From Bradyrhizobium sp. 138 (GTDB taxonomy: Bacteria > Pseudomonadota > Alphaproteobacteria > Rhizobiales > Xanthobacteraceae): a stretch of 64,000 nucleotides of DNA. Of the stretch, positions 9,416 to 18,683 are shown piece after piece. Each line of letters starts with the position of its first letter. Position 1 is the stretch's first letter. A program made the translations under genes and the position numbers. Location: assembly GCF_023074075.1 (NCBI RefSeq), contig NZ_JADPKT010000022.1:62001-126000 (forward strand), read 5' to 3'. Below the pieces are notes generated by a model, which saw nothing but the letters and a program-made list of their open reading frames with translations, was not told where the DNA came from and searched no databases.

Positions 9416-10071
9416 ACGGCGTGCACGACATGGGCGGCATGGACGGGTTCGGCAAGGTCGAGCCCGAGCCGAATGAGCCGATGTTCCACGAGGAATGGGA
9501 ATCCCGCGTGCTGGCCATGGTGCGCGCGATGGGCGCGGCCGGCGCCTTCAACATCGACACCTCGCGCTTCTATCGCGAGACGCTGCCGCCGCACGTGTAT
9601 CTCTCGAGCTCCTATTACAAGAAATGGTTTCTCGGGCTCGAGGAGATGCTGATCGAGAAGGGCTACCTCACGAGGGAAGAGGTCACCGCCGGTCACGCGA
9701 TGCAGCCCGCCAAGACGCTCAAGCATGGCAAGTTCGATCTCGGCCAAGTCGAGCGCATCATGGTGCGCGGCAAGTTCGCCCGCCCTGCCCCGGCTCCTGC
9801 CAAATTCAACATCGGCGACCGTGTGCGCGCCAGGAACATCCACCCCACCACGCACACCCGCCTGCCGCGCTATGTGCGCGGCCATGTCGGTGTCGTCGAG
9901 CTCAACCACGGCTGCCACGTCTTTCCAGACACGGCGGCAATGGAACTAGGCGAGAGCCCGCAATGGCTCTACACCGTCGTGTTCGAGGGCCGCGATCTCT
10001 GGGGTGAGGATGGCGATCCCACCCTGAAGGTCTCGATCGACGCCTTCGAGCCCTATCTGGATCCGGCGTGA
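9412..10071 (+). CDS. nthB: Nitrile hydratase beta subunit
   Basis: A 219-residue partner of the alpha subunit. The start is GTG at 9412 ([14 protein letters not shown]), overlapping the alpha stop as GTGA, which implies translational coupling. The N-terminal [13 protein letters not shown] block and the C-terminal SH3-like region ([14 protein letters not shown], then [16 protein letters not shown]) are characteristic. The beta subunit contributes Arg residues that hydrogen-bond to the oxidised cysteines of the alpha claw. Length is normal. Confidence 0.95.
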   Translation: MNGVHDMGGMDGFGKVEPEPNEPMFHEEWESRVLAMVRAMGAAGAFNIDTSRFYRETLPPHVYLSSSYYKKWFLGLEEMLIEKGYLTREEVTAGHAMQPAKTLKHGKFDLGQVERIMVRGKFARPAPAPAKFNIGDRVRARNIHPTTHTRLPRYVRGHVGVVELNHGCHVFPDTAAMELGESPQWLYTVVFEGRDLWGEDGDPTLKVSIDAFEPYLDPA

Positions 10072-10448
10072 TGAGCAGCGCGCTTGCCGCCGCCGCGACG
10101 GCGGCAATCCCGAGCATTCCGCGTGATGACGACGGCCCGGTGTTCCGCGCGCCCTGGGAGGCGCAGGCCTTCGCGATGGCGTTGACGCTGCACGAGCGCG
10201 GCGTGTTCACCTGGCCGGAATGGGCAGCCGCCCTGGCCTCCGAGATCAAGCGCGCGCAGGCCGCCGGCGATCCTGATACGGGCGAGACCTACTACCTGCA
10301 CTGGCTCGCCACGCTGGAGGGCCTCGTCGCGCGCAAGGGCGTCGCGTCGATGGACACGCTGCACCGCTATCGCGATGCCTGGGACCACGCGGCGGACCGG
10401 ACGCCTCACGGCAAGCCGATCGAGCTCAGGCCGGAGGATTTTGGCTAG
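10071..10448 (+). CDS. Nitrile hydratase accessory protein
   Basis: A 125-residue protein matching the nitrile hydratase accessory family, small proteins that resemble the beta-subunit N-terminus and help load metal or activate the enzyme. Visible family features are FRAPWEAQAFAMALTLHERGVFTWPEWA and the helix GETYYLHWLATLEGLVARKG. The ATG at 10071 overlaps the nthB stop by one base (TGATG); a GTG one codon earlier is also possible. It completes the nthA-nthB-activator operon needed for a working cobalt enzyme. Confidence 0.9.
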   Translation: MSSALAAAATAAIPSIPRDDDGPVFRAPWEAQAFAMALTLHERGVFTWPEWAAALASEIKRAQAAGDPDTGETYYLHWLATLEGLVARKGVASMDTLHRYRDAWDHAADRTPHGKPIELRPEDFG

Positions 10449-10946
10449 ATGGAGCTGGACGACCCTCGCTGGGGCACCCTGGAGGGAGCTTATCGCGTCC
10501 CTTACGATCCTCGCCCGGCATTGAGCAACCTTGAGCGCGGACGCGATACGGCCGCGGCGTGGCAAGAGTTGTGGAACGAGTTGTATCACCAAGGCGATGT
10601 CGGAGATTCATCGTACGCTGCAGTCCCGCATCTAGTGCGGATCTACGAGAACTCCAGAACCTCCGCGACAAACACCTACATGCTGATAGCGATGATCGAG
10701 GGTGCGAGGCGCGCTGGTCGCGATCTACTGCCGGCCTTCCTTGAGGAAGCCTATCACAGGGCGTGGCAGCGTTTATTTCTGTTGGTCGTTCGCGAATTGC
10801 CTGAAGCCGCCGACCACGACACAAGCTCGGCCATGATCGCAATTGTCGCCCTTGAAAAGCAACAGCCAGCCTTGGCCAATTTGGCATTGAGGCTTAACGA
10901 TTCGGAGCGCGTCGAGCTCCTGGCCCGTAGTGGCTGGATTGATTAG
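10449..10946 (+). CDS. Unrecognised 165-residue protein in the nitrile hydratase operon
   Basis: I do not recognise this protein. It starts directly after the accessory-protein stop codon with no gap, so it should be co-translated. The sequence is mostly helical by eye, with repeated Leu/Ala helices ([56 protein letters not shown]) that suggest a HEAT- or ARM-like solenoid, and it has no signal peptide or membrane segment. Base composition looks noticeably less GC-rich than its neighbours, hinting at separate acquisition. Its 3' end overlaps the 3' end of queC on the other strand by 53 bases. An immunity-protein-like or scaffold role is conceivable, but nothing in sequence proves one. Confidence 0.65.
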   Translation: MELDDPRWGTLEGAYRVPYDPRPALSNLERGRDTAAAWQELWNELYHQGDVGDSSYAAVPHLVRIYENSRTSATNTYMLIAMIEGARRAGRDLLPAFLEEAYHRAWQRLFLLVVRELPEAADHDTSSAMIAIVALEKQQPALANLALRLNDSERVELLARSGWID

Positions 10947-11652
10947 CCGCCAAGAACTCCCGCCAGCCTTTCGCCCGCAGGCTGCACGCCGGGCACTCGC
11001 CGCAGCCGTAGCCCCAGTCGTGCTGCGCGCCGCGTTCGCCGAGATAGCAGGTGTGGGAGTACTCCCGGATGAGGTCGACCAGCCCGTCGCCGCCGAGGTC
11101 GTGCGCCAGCTTCCAGGTCGCGGCCTTGTCGATCCACATTAGCGGCGTATGCAGCTCGAAGGATCGCGCCATGCCGAGCGAGAGCGCAGCTTGCATGGCG
11201 CGGATAGTGTCGTCGCGGCAATCGGGATAGCCTGAGTAATCCGTCTCGCACATGCCGCCGACGATGTGCGTGATGCCGCGCCGATAGGCCAGCGCCGCGG
11301 CGAAGGTTAGGAACACCAGATTGCGGCCGGGTACGAAGGTGTTCGGCAGGCCGTCGGCGCCCATCGCAATCGCGACGTCGCGCGTCAGCGCCGTCTCCGA
11401 TACCGCCGCCAGCGTCGGGATCGACAGCGTGTGACTTTCGCCGAGCTTTGCGGCCCAGTCCGCGCGCAAGCCGTTGATGCCGTCTATCAGCCGGTCTCGG
11501 CAGCCAAGCTCAACCGCATGGCGCTGGCCGTAATCGAAGCCCAGCGTTTCCACGCGCGCAAACCGATTCAGCGCCCAGGCAAGGCACGTGGTGGAATCCT
11601 GGCCACCGGAAAACAGCACCAGCGCGGTTTGTGATGAAAATGCGTCGCTCAT
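10894..11652 (-). CDS. queC: 7-cyano-7-deazaguanine synthase QueC
   Basis: A 252-residue ATP-dependent ligase that turns 7-carboxy-7-deazaguanine into preQ0 for queuosine tRNA modification. The PP-loop SGGQDS is at residues 15-20. The C-terminal zinc site is formed by the Cys of SHTCYLG and the CGECPAC cluster. The start at 11652 (MSDAFSSQ) is the family start; the reading frame extends much further upstream but only as a shadow of mazG. The last 15 or so residues (after REFLAANQ) go beyond the usual end and overlap the convergent gene at 10449-10946, so the tail may be a recent stop-codon shift. Confidence 0.95.
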   Translation of the reverse strand: MSDAFSSQTALVLFSGGQDSTTCLAWALNRFARVETLGFDYGQRHAVELGCRDRLIDGINGLRADWAAKLGESHTLSIPTLAAVSETALTRDVAIAMGADGLPNTFVPGRNLVFLTFAAALAYRRGITHIVGGMCETDYSGYPDCRDDTIRAMQAALSLGMARSFELHTPLMWIDKAATWKLAHDLGGDGLVDLIREYSHTCYLGERGAQHDWGYGCGECPACSLRAKGWREFLAANQSSHYGPGARRAPNR

Positions 11653-11775
11653 GGCCCGCGCTTTAGCACCGCGGAACGTATCAGCCAATCGGTGGAAATC
11701 GGCCCGTTCCGCCCGCCCGCGCTGGGAACGGCGGCCCGCTTTTGGCATAAGGCTGGGACCCAGGAGACGCCCGCA

Positions 11776-12612
11776 ATGACCCATTCCCGCGACATTTCCC
11801 GCCTGATCGAGATCATGGCTGCGCTGCGTGCCCCGGTGACCGGCTGCCCCTGGGACCTCGAGCAGGATTTTGCGACCATCGCGCCCTACACGATCGAGGA
11901 GGCCTATGAGGTGGTGGATGCCATCACCCGCGGCGATCTCGACGATCTCCGTGAGGAGCTCGGTGACCTCCTGCTCCAGGTGGTGTTCCACGCCCAGATG
12001 GCCTCGGAGCAGAACGCTTTTGCGTTTGGCGACGTCGTCGAGGCCATCACGCGCAAAATGATCCGGCGTCATCCCCATGTCTTCGCCGACAAGGACGGCA
12101 ATCTCGCCTCCTCCCACGTCAAGGAAGTCTGGGACCGCATCAAGGCCGAGGAGAAGGCCGAGCGCGCCGCACGCCGGCCGCCGCAAGAGACGCCGACGCA
12201 CAAATCGCTCCTGTCGGGCGTCAAGGCCGGCCAGCCCGCACTGACCCGCGCGATGGAGCTGCAGCGCAAGGCCTCCACCGTCGGCTTCGACTGGAACGAC
12301 CCGCGCGCGGTGCTGGCAAAGATCCGCGAGGAAGCCGACGAGATCGAGGCCGCGCTCGACCGCAACGATAAGCAGGAGCTCGCAGAGGAGACTGGCGACC
12401 TGATGTTCGCTCTCGTCAACCTCGCCCGCCACGTCGATGCCGATCCGGAAGCCGCGCTGCGCGCGACCAACGCGAAATTCGAGCGGCGGTTTGCATATAT
12501 CGAGCGGGCATTGGAGTCGCAGGGCCGGACGCTCGAGCAAGCATCGCTCGCGGAGATGGACGCGCTGTGGAATCAGGCGAAGCGCAAGGAGGGGCGCGGA
12601 GAGGAGCGATGA
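11776..12612 (+). CDS. mazG: Nucleoside triphosphate pyrophosphohydrolase MazG
   Basis: A 278-residue housekeeping pyrophosphohydrolase that removes aberrant or excess NTPs. Two MazG domains are visible: the first with [12 protein letters not shown] and [16 protein letters not shown] (residues about 40-90), the second with [11 protein letters not shown] and [17 protein letters not shown] (about 180-225). These EExxE plus ExxD helices bind magnesium. ATG at 11776 is preceded by AGGAGACG at good spacing, so the longer upstream frame is rejected. It is divergent from queC. Confidence 0.95.
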   Translation: MTHSRDISRLIEIMAALRAPVTGCPWDLEQDFATIAPYTIEEAYEVVDAITRGDLDDLREELGDLLLQVVFHAQMASEQNAFAFGDVVEAITRKMIRRHPHVFADKDGNLASSHVKEVWDRIKAEEKAERAARRPPQETPTHKSLLSGVKAGQPALTRAMELQRKASTVGFDWNDPRAVLAKIREEADEIEAALDRNDKQELAEETGDLMFALVNLARHVDADPEAALRATNAKFERRFAYIERALESQGRTLEQASLAEMDALWNQAKRKEGRGEER

Positions 12613-12660
12613 TGCTCGCCCCTTGCCTGCGCCTCAACGACAAAGGCAACGCCGGTCGTC

Positions 12661-12882
12661 TCAGTCGACCGCGCTCTTCTTTCCCTTGCCCATCTTTTGC
12701 GCGTCGTCCGCAGCGCCCTCGATGATTGTCAGCATGTAGAGCGGAAAGGTGGCGGCCTGAAGCTCACCCTGAACGGTGAACCACTGGCAATCGATGTTGT
12801 CGCCATTGATCGAATGAACGGTCATCAAAGGTCCGCCGCCACGAAGACGGACACGATCTCCGAGATTCAACTGAGCGGCCAT
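12661..12882 (-). CDS. YodC-like DUF2158 family protein
   Basis: A 73-residue protein matching the YodC/DUF2158 pattern: LGDRVRLRGGGPLMTV followed by CQWF and a GE...F...L ending, a small beta-barrel-like fold of unknown function. The start at 12882 (MAAQLNLG) has GAGG six bases upstream; the frame extends 11 codons further without support. It stands alone between mazG and hflX. Confidence 0.8.
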   Translation of the reverse strand: MAAQLNLGDRVRLRGGGPLMTVHSINGDNIDCQWFTVQGELQAATFPLYMLTIIEGAADDAQKMGKGKKSAVD

Positions 12883-13036
12883 GGAAAACCTCGCAAATAA
12901 ATCTATGGGATGCAAAAAGCTGGTAAGCCGAGATCGGAAGCCTCCGATACCGAACCTTCAGAGTAGAGGTTCTGGCGGTTAACGCAACTACAGATAGATC
13001 AAAGGCAGCGAGATTTCCCTGCGGCCCTTGCGTCCG

Positions 13037-14416
13037 TCACGCCACGCGCGGCACCGCGTCGAACCTGTTCACCACGATATCCCGCTTGGTCTCGTCCACC
13101 CGCACGGTCATGTCGAAGCGGCCGTCGTGCAGCTCTTTGGCCAGCACCTCGGCATTGCGATGCAGCCAGCTGATTCCGGCGCCGTCGGCGGCGTCGATGG
13201 AGAGATCGAGCGTGGTGCGTTTTGCGGCGAGGCGTTCCTCGATCGCGGCGAGGAGTGCATCGACGCCCTCGCCCGACACGGCCGAGACCAGCATCGCCGG
13301 GTGATCCTCGGGCCTGCGCGCGGCGATGTTCAAGAGCTCTTCGCGCTGCTCGGAATCGTAACGGTCGATCTTGTTCCAGACCTCGATGATGCGGCCGGAA
13401 TCGTCGGGGTTGATGCCGAGCTGTCGCAGCACGGCATCGACGTCGCTCTGCTGCGCTTCGGCGTCCTCATGCGAGATGTCGCGCACATGCAGGATGACGT
13501 CGGCCTCCAGCACCTCTTCCAGCGTGGCGCGGAAGGCGGCGACGAGCTGGGTCGGCAGGTTGGAGATGAAGCCGACGGTATCCGACAGCATCGCTTTGCC
13601 GCCATGCGGCAGGTTGAGCGCGCGCAAAGTGGGATCGAGCGTCGCGAACAGCATGTCGGCAGCCTGCACGTCGGCGCGCGTCAGGCGATTGAACAGCGTC
13701 GACTTGCCGGCATTGGTGTAACCGACCAGCGCGACGACGCGATACGGCACGCGCTGGCGGCCCGCACGATGCAGCCGGCGCGTGGCCTGCACCTTCTTCA
13801 GCTCGCCCTCGAGCTTGGAGATGCGCTCCTGGATCAGGCGGCGGTCGGCCTCGATCTGTGTCTCGCCGGGACCGCCCATGAATCCGAAGCCGCCGCGCTG
13901 GCGCTCCAGATGGGTCCATGAGCGGACCAGACGCGAGCGCTGATAGTTGAGATGCGCGAGCTCGACCTGGAGCGAGCCTTCCCGCGTCTTGGCGCGGCGT
14001 CCGAAGATTTCCAGGATGAGCCCGGTGCGGTCGAGCACCTTGGCGTGCAATTCCTTTTCGAGATTGCGCTGCTGGATCGGCGCCAGCGCGCAATCCATCA
14101 CCACGAGCTCGACGTCGAGGGTCTTGATCAGCGCGGCGATCTCCTCGACCTTGCCCTTGCCGATATAGGTGGCGGGCCTGATCTGGCTGATCGGCGCGAT
14201 GATGGCGTCGGCAATGACGAGATCGATCGCGCGCGCGAGGCCCGCGGCTTCATCAAGCCGGGCCTCGGCGTCACGCAAGACGTGAGTTTCCGATTGCGCG
14301 TCGGCACTGCCCGCGCGCGCTCGCAAATAGGGACCGATGACAAGCACCCGCCCCGTCTGCTTAGCCCCTGCCGACCGCGGCCGGTCGGCATCCCCGTCGA
14401 AATTCCGGGGTTCCAA
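13037..14416 (-). CDS. hflX: GTPase HflX
   Basis: A 459-residue ribosome-associated GTPase that splits stalled ribosomes, especially under heat stress. An N-terminal HflX domain with the glycine-rich RGGFGFMGGPGETQIEADRR linker (about 174-193) precedes the G domain: G1 GYTNAGKST at 232-240, G3 DTVGFI, G4 NKID. It follows hfq by 11 bases on the same strand, the conserved hfq-hflX pair. A short variable N-terminal tail (first 20 residues) and a C-terminal extension are present. Confidence 0.96.
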   Translation of the reverse strand: MEPRNFDGDADRPRSAGAKQTGRVLVIGPYLRARAGSADAQSETHVLRDAEARLDEAAGLARAIDLVIADAIIAPISQIRPATYIGKGKVEEIAALIKTLDVELVVMDCALAPIQQRNLEKELHAKVLDRTGLILEIFGRRAKTREGSLQVELAHLNYQRSRLVRSWTHLERQRGGFGFMGGPGETQIEADRRLIQERISKLEGELKKVQATRRLHRAGRQRVPYRVVALVGYTNAGKSTLFNRLTRADVQAADMLFATLDPTLRALNLPHGGKAMLSDTVGFISNLPTQLVAAFRATLEEVLEADVILHVRDISHEDAEAQQSDVDAVLRQLGINPDDSGRIIEVWNKIDRYDSEQREELLNIAARRPEDHPAMLVSAVSGEGVDALLAAIEERLAAKRTTLDLSIDAADGAGISWLHRNAEVLAKELHDGRFDMTVRVDETKRDIVVNRFDAVPRVA

Positions 14417-14427
14417 TCAGATCACTC

Positions 14428-14676
14428 TCAAGCCGGCTGATCCTCGCCGCCTTCGAACAACTGAATCGGTGCGCCCGGCATGATGGTCGAGATCGCGTGC
14501 TTGTAGACAAGCTGCGAATGACCGTCGCGCCGAAGCAGCAAACAGAAATTGTCGAACCAGGTCACGATGCCCTGGAGCTTCACTCCGTTGACCAGAAAGA
14601 TCGTCAGTGGCGTCTTGGTTTTGCGAACGTGATTAAGGAAGGTGTCCTGTAGGTTTTGTGCGCGGTCTGCCGCCAT
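14428..14676 (-). CDS. hfq: RNA chaperone Hfq
   Basis: An 82-residue Sm-like RNA chaperone that pairs small RNAs with mRNAs. The Sm1 region ([20 protein letters not shown] through [11 protein letters not shown]) and the Sm2 signature ([12 protein letters not shown]) are complete. In alphaproteobacteria Hfq is needed for nifA and other nitrogen-gene expression. It lies downstream of ntrYX, upstream of hflX. The region just before the ATG is purine-rich (AGCGAGAAAAAAACA). Confidence 0.98.
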   Translation of the reverse strand: MAADRAQNLQDTFLNHVRKTKTPLTIFLVNGVKLQGIVTWFDNFCLLLRRDGHSQLVYKHAISTIMPGAPIQLFEGGEDQPA

Positions 14677-14825
14677 TGTTTTTTTCTCGCTTTGAGTTTC
14701 TTGTTATTGCGCCGGTTGCGGCCCTCTTTGTGATGTCCGGGGCCTCTCCCGGTTGCGGTTCCTCATGAGATCCCCCTCGGAAGGAACAGCTGTGCGATTA
14801 GAGGACAGGTGGACCTATTAGGCAA

Positions 14826-14840
14826 GCCGCTTCACGCGGC
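14826..14840. other. Short GC hairpin in the ntrX-hfq gap
   Basis: GCCGC at 14826-14830 and GCGGC at 14836-14840 form a 5-bp stem with a 5-base loop in the 249-base gap between the ntrX stop and the hfq start. It has no T-run on the minus strand. It could act as a weak processing or attenuation element in the ntrX to hfq transcript. The rest of the gap shows no gene. Confidence 0.25.
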
Positions 14841-14925
14841 AGGGCACGCCGTATTGCCCCGAAAAACTACGGAAATCGATGATTTTCCTTACCTATCTCC
14901 TAGGTGTAACCACAGCCTCGCGGCG

Positions 14926-16296
14926 TTAGCCGACACCGAGCGCTTTCAGCTTCCGGTGCAACGCCGACCGTTCCATACCAACGAACTCGGCCGTTCGAGA
15001 AATATTTCCTGAAAAACGGCTGATCTGTGCAATCAAATAGTCGCGCTCGAACACTTCGCGCGCTTCACGCAGCGGCAGGCCCATGATGTGCTCGCCATTG
15101 TTGCTGGTCGGCATCGCCGGCACCATGGAGCCGACGTCCTGCGGCAACATGTCGGCCGTGATGATGACTTCGGGGCCGCCCGCAGCCAGAATCATGACTC
15201 TCTCAACGTTGTTGCGGAGCTGGCGCACATTGCCCGGCCAGACATGCGATTGCAGCACCGCCATCGCGTCCTGCCCGATCTGCCGCTTGGGCAGACCGCT
15301 GCCGGCCGAGATCTGCTCCATGAAATAGTCGATCAATTCCGGAATGTCCTCGCGCCGCTCCGAGAGCGCAGGCACGCGGATCGGCACCACCGAGAGCCGA
15401 TGATAAAGGTCCTCGCGGAAACGGCCCGCCGCGATCTCCTCTTCGAGATTGCGCGCGGTGGACGAGATGATGCGCACATCGACCTGCACCTTGGCGGTGC
15501 CGCCGACGCGCTGGAACGATTGCTCCACCAGCACGCGCAAGATCTTGTTCTGGGTCTCGCGCGGCATGTCCGCGATCTCGTCGATGAACAGTGTGCCGCC
15601 ATGGGCTTCCTCGAGCGCGCCGGGCTTGCGTGGCTGCTCGCCGTTGGACTGCTCGACACCGAACAGCTCGTGCTCCATGCGCTCGGGCGTGATGGCGGCG
15701 GCGTTGATGACGACGAAGGGACCGTCGGCGCGGCCCGAGGCCGTGTGCAGTGTGCGTGCGGTCAATTCCTTGCCGGCACCGGCAGGGCCGACGATCAGGA
15801 TGCGGCTGTTGGCCTTGGCCGCCCGCTCGATGGTCTGGCGCAGCTGGTTCATGCTGGGCGAGCGGCCGACGAGCTGGCTGGCGCTCGGCGCCAGCTGCTT
15901 GAGCTCCTTGACCTCGCGCTTCAGCCGCGAGTTCTCCAACGCTCTGGTCGCGACCAGGATCAGGCGATCGGCCTTGAACGGCTTCTCGATGAAGTCATAG
16001 GCCCCGCGCTTGATCGCCGCGACCGCGGTCTCGATGTTGCCGTGGCCGGAGATCATCACCACCGGCAGGTCGGCATTGTCCTTCTTGACCTGCTCAAGCA
16101 GCTGCAAGCCGTCGAGCTTGGAGCCCTGCAGCCAGATGTCGAGGAACACCAGATGCGGCCTGCGGTTGGCGATCTCGGCGAGCGCGGAGTCGCTATCGCG
16201 CGCGGTCCGCGTGACAAAACCCTCGTCTTCGAGAATGCCCGCGACGAGATCCCGAATATCGGCCTCATCATCGACAATCAGAATTTCACTTGCCAT
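14926..16296 (-). CDS. ntrX: Nitrogen response regulator NtrX
   Basis: A 456-residue response regulator of the NtrY-NtrX pair, involved in nitrogen, redox and envelope control in alphaproteobacteria. Receiver domain with Asp53 (FLDIW) at residues 1-120, an AAA+ domain with Walker A GPAGAGKE and Walker B GGTLFIDEI, and a Fis-type helix-turn-helix at the end (NISRTAEFVGMERSALHRKL). The GAFTGA loop that touches sigma-54 is missing: the stretch after ELFG reads VEQSNGEQPRKPGALEEA. So it probably regulates ordinary sigma-70 promoters. It sits 17 bases after ntrY. Confidence 0.95.
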   Translation of the reverse strand: MASEILIVDDEADIRDLVAGILEDEGFVTRTARDSDSALAEIANRRPHLVFLDIWLQGSKLDGLQLLEQVKKDNADLPVVMISGHGNIETAVAAIKRGAYDFIEKPFKADRLILVATRALENSRLKREVKELKQLAPSASQLVGRSPSMNQLRQTIERAAKANSRILIVGPAGAGKELTARTLHTASGRADGPFVVINAAAITPERMEHELFGVEQSNGEQPRKPGALEEAHGGTLFIDEIADMPRETQNKILRVLVEQSFQRVGGTAKVQVDVRIISSTARNLEEEIAAGRFREDLYHRLSVVPIRVPALSERREDIPELIDYFMEQISAGSGLPKRQIGQDAMAVLQSHVWPGNVRQLRNNVERVMILAAGGPEVIITADMLPQDVGSMVPAMPTSNNGEHIMGLPLREAREVFERDYLIAQISRFSGNISRTAEFVGMERSALHRKLKALGVG

Positions 16297-16313
16297 GGGT
16301 CGCGCCTGCCTTG

Positions 16314-18683
16314 TCAGCTACCTGTTGAGGCTTCGATTTTCGTTGAATCATTGGTCTTTTCAGCCGGCTCATTGGTTTCGGCGGCCGGCTCTTTTGTTTC
16401 CTGCGCCTGATCCTTGACGGCAGCGCCGGCCTGCTCGGCTCCCTCGGACTTCGCAGGTTGCCCGGAGATCGCAAAGCGCATCCGCATCCAGGCGCCGCGC
16501 TGGCCCTCGCGGAAGTCGGAAGCATCCTTCAGCTCGATGCGCCCGCCATGGTCTTCCAGCACGCGCCCGACGATTGCAAGGCCAAGCCCGGTGCCTTTGG
16601 CGCGCGTGGTAACATAGGGCTCGAGCAGACGCGAGCGCGCGACCTTGGGCAGGCCGATGCCGTTGTCGACCACGTCGATCAGCACGTCCTCGCCCTCGCG
16701 CGACACCACGACGTCGATGCGGCCTTTTCCGTTGTCCTGGCCGAGTTCCTCCGATGGGACCTGCTCGATCGCCTCGGTGGCGTTCTTGACGATGTTGGTG
16801 ACCGCCTGGGAGATCAGCCGCCGGTCGAACTGAGCGCGGAGCGGATCCTGCTTGAACTCGGCCTCGATATCGATCTCGGGATGGGCGACCTTCATCAGGA
16901 ACACCGCCTGCCGCACGGTGTCGGCGACGTCCTCGCCCTCCATCACCGGCTTCGGCATCCGCGCGAAGCGCGAGAACTCGTCGACCATGCGTCTGATATC
17001 GTCGACCTGACGCACGATGGTATCGGTGCACTGGTCGAAGATCTGCTTGTCCTTGGCCTCGGTGATGTCCTTGCCGAACTTGCGCCGGATGCGCTCGGCC
17101 GAGAGCTGGATCGGCGTCAGCGGGTTCTTGATCTCGTGGGCGATGCGGCGCGCCACGTCGCCCCAGGCCGAGGTGCGCTGCGCCGAGACCAGCTCGGTGA
17201 TGTCGTCGAGTGTGATGATGTAGCTGTCGTGCGGCTGGTTCTTCTCGGCGCTGACGCGAACTGACAGATTGCGTTCCTGCCCGTCGCGGGTGATCGTGAT
17301 CTGGCCCTGCACCAGACGCTGGGTGCCTTCCCGTGCCGCCTTCATCATCTCGTCGAGTTCAGGCAGCACGTCGGAGAGCGGATGGCCGAGCGTCTCCGCT
17401 TCGGAGTGACCGATCAGCTTCTCGGCGGAGCGGTTGAGGATGCCGACGCTGCTGGAGGCGTCGACGCCAATGATGCCGGCGCTCGCCGATGACAGCACGG
17501 CCTCGATGAAGCGGCGGCGGCTGTCGATGAGGTCGCTGGCATTGACGAGCTCGTCGCGCTGGCTGCGCAATTCCTGCGTCATCTTGTTGAAGGTCTCGCC
17601 CAACTGGGCGAGATCGCCTTCCGACTGGTGCACCGGCACTTGGACATGGAGATCGCCGGTCGAGACCGTATGGGCCGCATTCATCAGCCGCCGGATCGGC
17701 GAGACCAGCGAATTGGCGAAGTTGAGGCCGATCAGCACCGAGGCCATCAGGATGGTCAGCGCGATCACCGCGAACATCAACGCGAAGGCGACCTGGATGC
17801 CGAGGCGGCGCGACTCGATCTGGGCGTATTCGGCGACGCTGACCTCGGTCTGCTTGAGCTGGTTGACGACGTTGGGATCAAGCGGCCGGGCGACGTACAG
17901 GAAGGTGTCGTTGAAGGCGCGAAGGCGGATCACCGCGGCAACATAGCTCGCGTCCGGCAACACCGCGATCTCGGGTTCGTTCTCGTTGACGTTGCTGAGG
18001 AAGTCGGGCGCCGGCGGCGAATAAGCCAGCCGCATGCCGGTGTCGGCGGATTCCAGGATGTTGGTGTTCTTGTCGATGATCATCGCGCCCGGCAGATTGC
18101 GCGAGCCGGCGCTGGCGGTGAGCATCTCGCGGAACGAGCGGCGATCCTGGTCGTAGAGCGGCCGGGCGTGCGCGATGTCGTTGGCCATGCCGAGAATGTC
18201 GCCACGGATCAGCTGCGCATGGTCCTGCATATAGGCCCGCGCGATCGTCAGCGAGTTCTGGATCACCTCCTTGGTCGGGCCGGAGAACAACCGGTCGAGG
18301 CCGCGCTCGATGGTGACATTGGCGACGACGGCGACCAGCACCGCCGGCAGCACCGCCACGATCGAGAACAGGCTGACGATCTGGACATGGAGGCGCGCCG
18401 CCGCCCTGCCCCGCCGCCGCGCCAGGATCAGCTGCCAGAGCTCGCGGATGATGATGCCGACCAGCAGCAGGATCGTGGCCGCGTTGATCAGGTAGAACGA
18501 GCGGACGACCTCGGGCGTCGGCTCGATCTTGGTAAGGCCCGTCAGGACCAGGAAGGTCAGGAAGGCCGATCCCAGCGCCAGCGCCACGGCAACCGGCGCC
18601 AGCCAGCGCCGCACCGACCAACGCCGGGGCTCTTCCGCTGGGGCCGTGTCAAAGTGTGCGGCCGAGGTGTCTGCGCTGGTCAT
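16314..18683 (-). CDS. ntrY: Nitrogen sensor histidine kinase NtrY
   Basis: A 789-residue membrane histidine kinase that phosphorylates NtrX. Two N-terminal helices (about 28-50 and 64-84), another near 102-122, a periplasmic sensor region and a helix near 297-322, then HAMP (about 320-375), PAS (about 385-500), the His516 box ([10 protein letters not shown]) and an ATPase domain with DNGIGLP and GTGLGLAI. The last 60 residues are a Glu/Lys/Thr-rich disordered tail. I chose ATG 18683 (MTSADTS); the longer frame begins with a TTG at 18767 and lacks support. ntrX follows 17 bases downstream. Confidence 0.95.
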   Translation of the reverse strand: MTSADTSAAHFDTAPAEEPRRWSVRRWLAPVAVALALGSAFLTFLVLTGLTKIEPTPEVVRSFYLINAATILLLVGIIIRELWQLILARRRGRAAARLHVQIVSLFSIVAVLPAVLVAVVANVTIERGLDRLFSGPTKEVIQNSLTIARAYMQDHAQLIRGDILGMANDIAHARPLYDQDRRSFREMLTASAGSRNLPGAMIIDKNTNILESADTGMRLAYSPPAPDFLSNVNENEPEIAVLPDASYVAAVIRLRAFNDTFLYVARPLDPNVVNQLKQTEVSVAEYAQIESRRLGIQVAFALMFAVIALTILMASVLIGLNFANSLVSPIRRLMNAAHTVSTGDLHVQVPVHQSEGDLAQLGETFNKMTQELRSQRDELVNASDLIDSRRRFIEAVLSSASAGIIGVDASSSVGILNRSAEKLIGHSEAETLGHPLSDVLPELDEMMKAAREGTQRLVQGQITITRDGQERNLSVRVSAEKNQPHDSYIITLDDITELVSAQRTSAWGDVARRIAHEIKNPLTPIQLSAERIRRKFGKDITEAKDKQIFDQCTDTIVRQVDDIRRMVDEFSRFARMPKPVMEGEDVADTVRQAVFLMKVAHPEIDIEAEFKQDPLRAQFDRRLISQAVTNIVKNATEAIEQVPSEELGQDNGKGRIDVVVSREGEDVLIDVVDNGIGLPKVARSRLLEPYVTTRAKGTGLGLAIVGRVLEDHGGRIELKDASDFREGQRGAWMRMRFAISGQPAKSEGAEQAGAAVKDQAQETKEPAAETNEPAEKTNDSTKIEASTGS

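Noticed and set aside
11692..11775. Longer N-terminus for MazG
   Set aside because: The ATG at 11776 has a good AGGAGACG ribosome site and matches the family start; the extension has no support.
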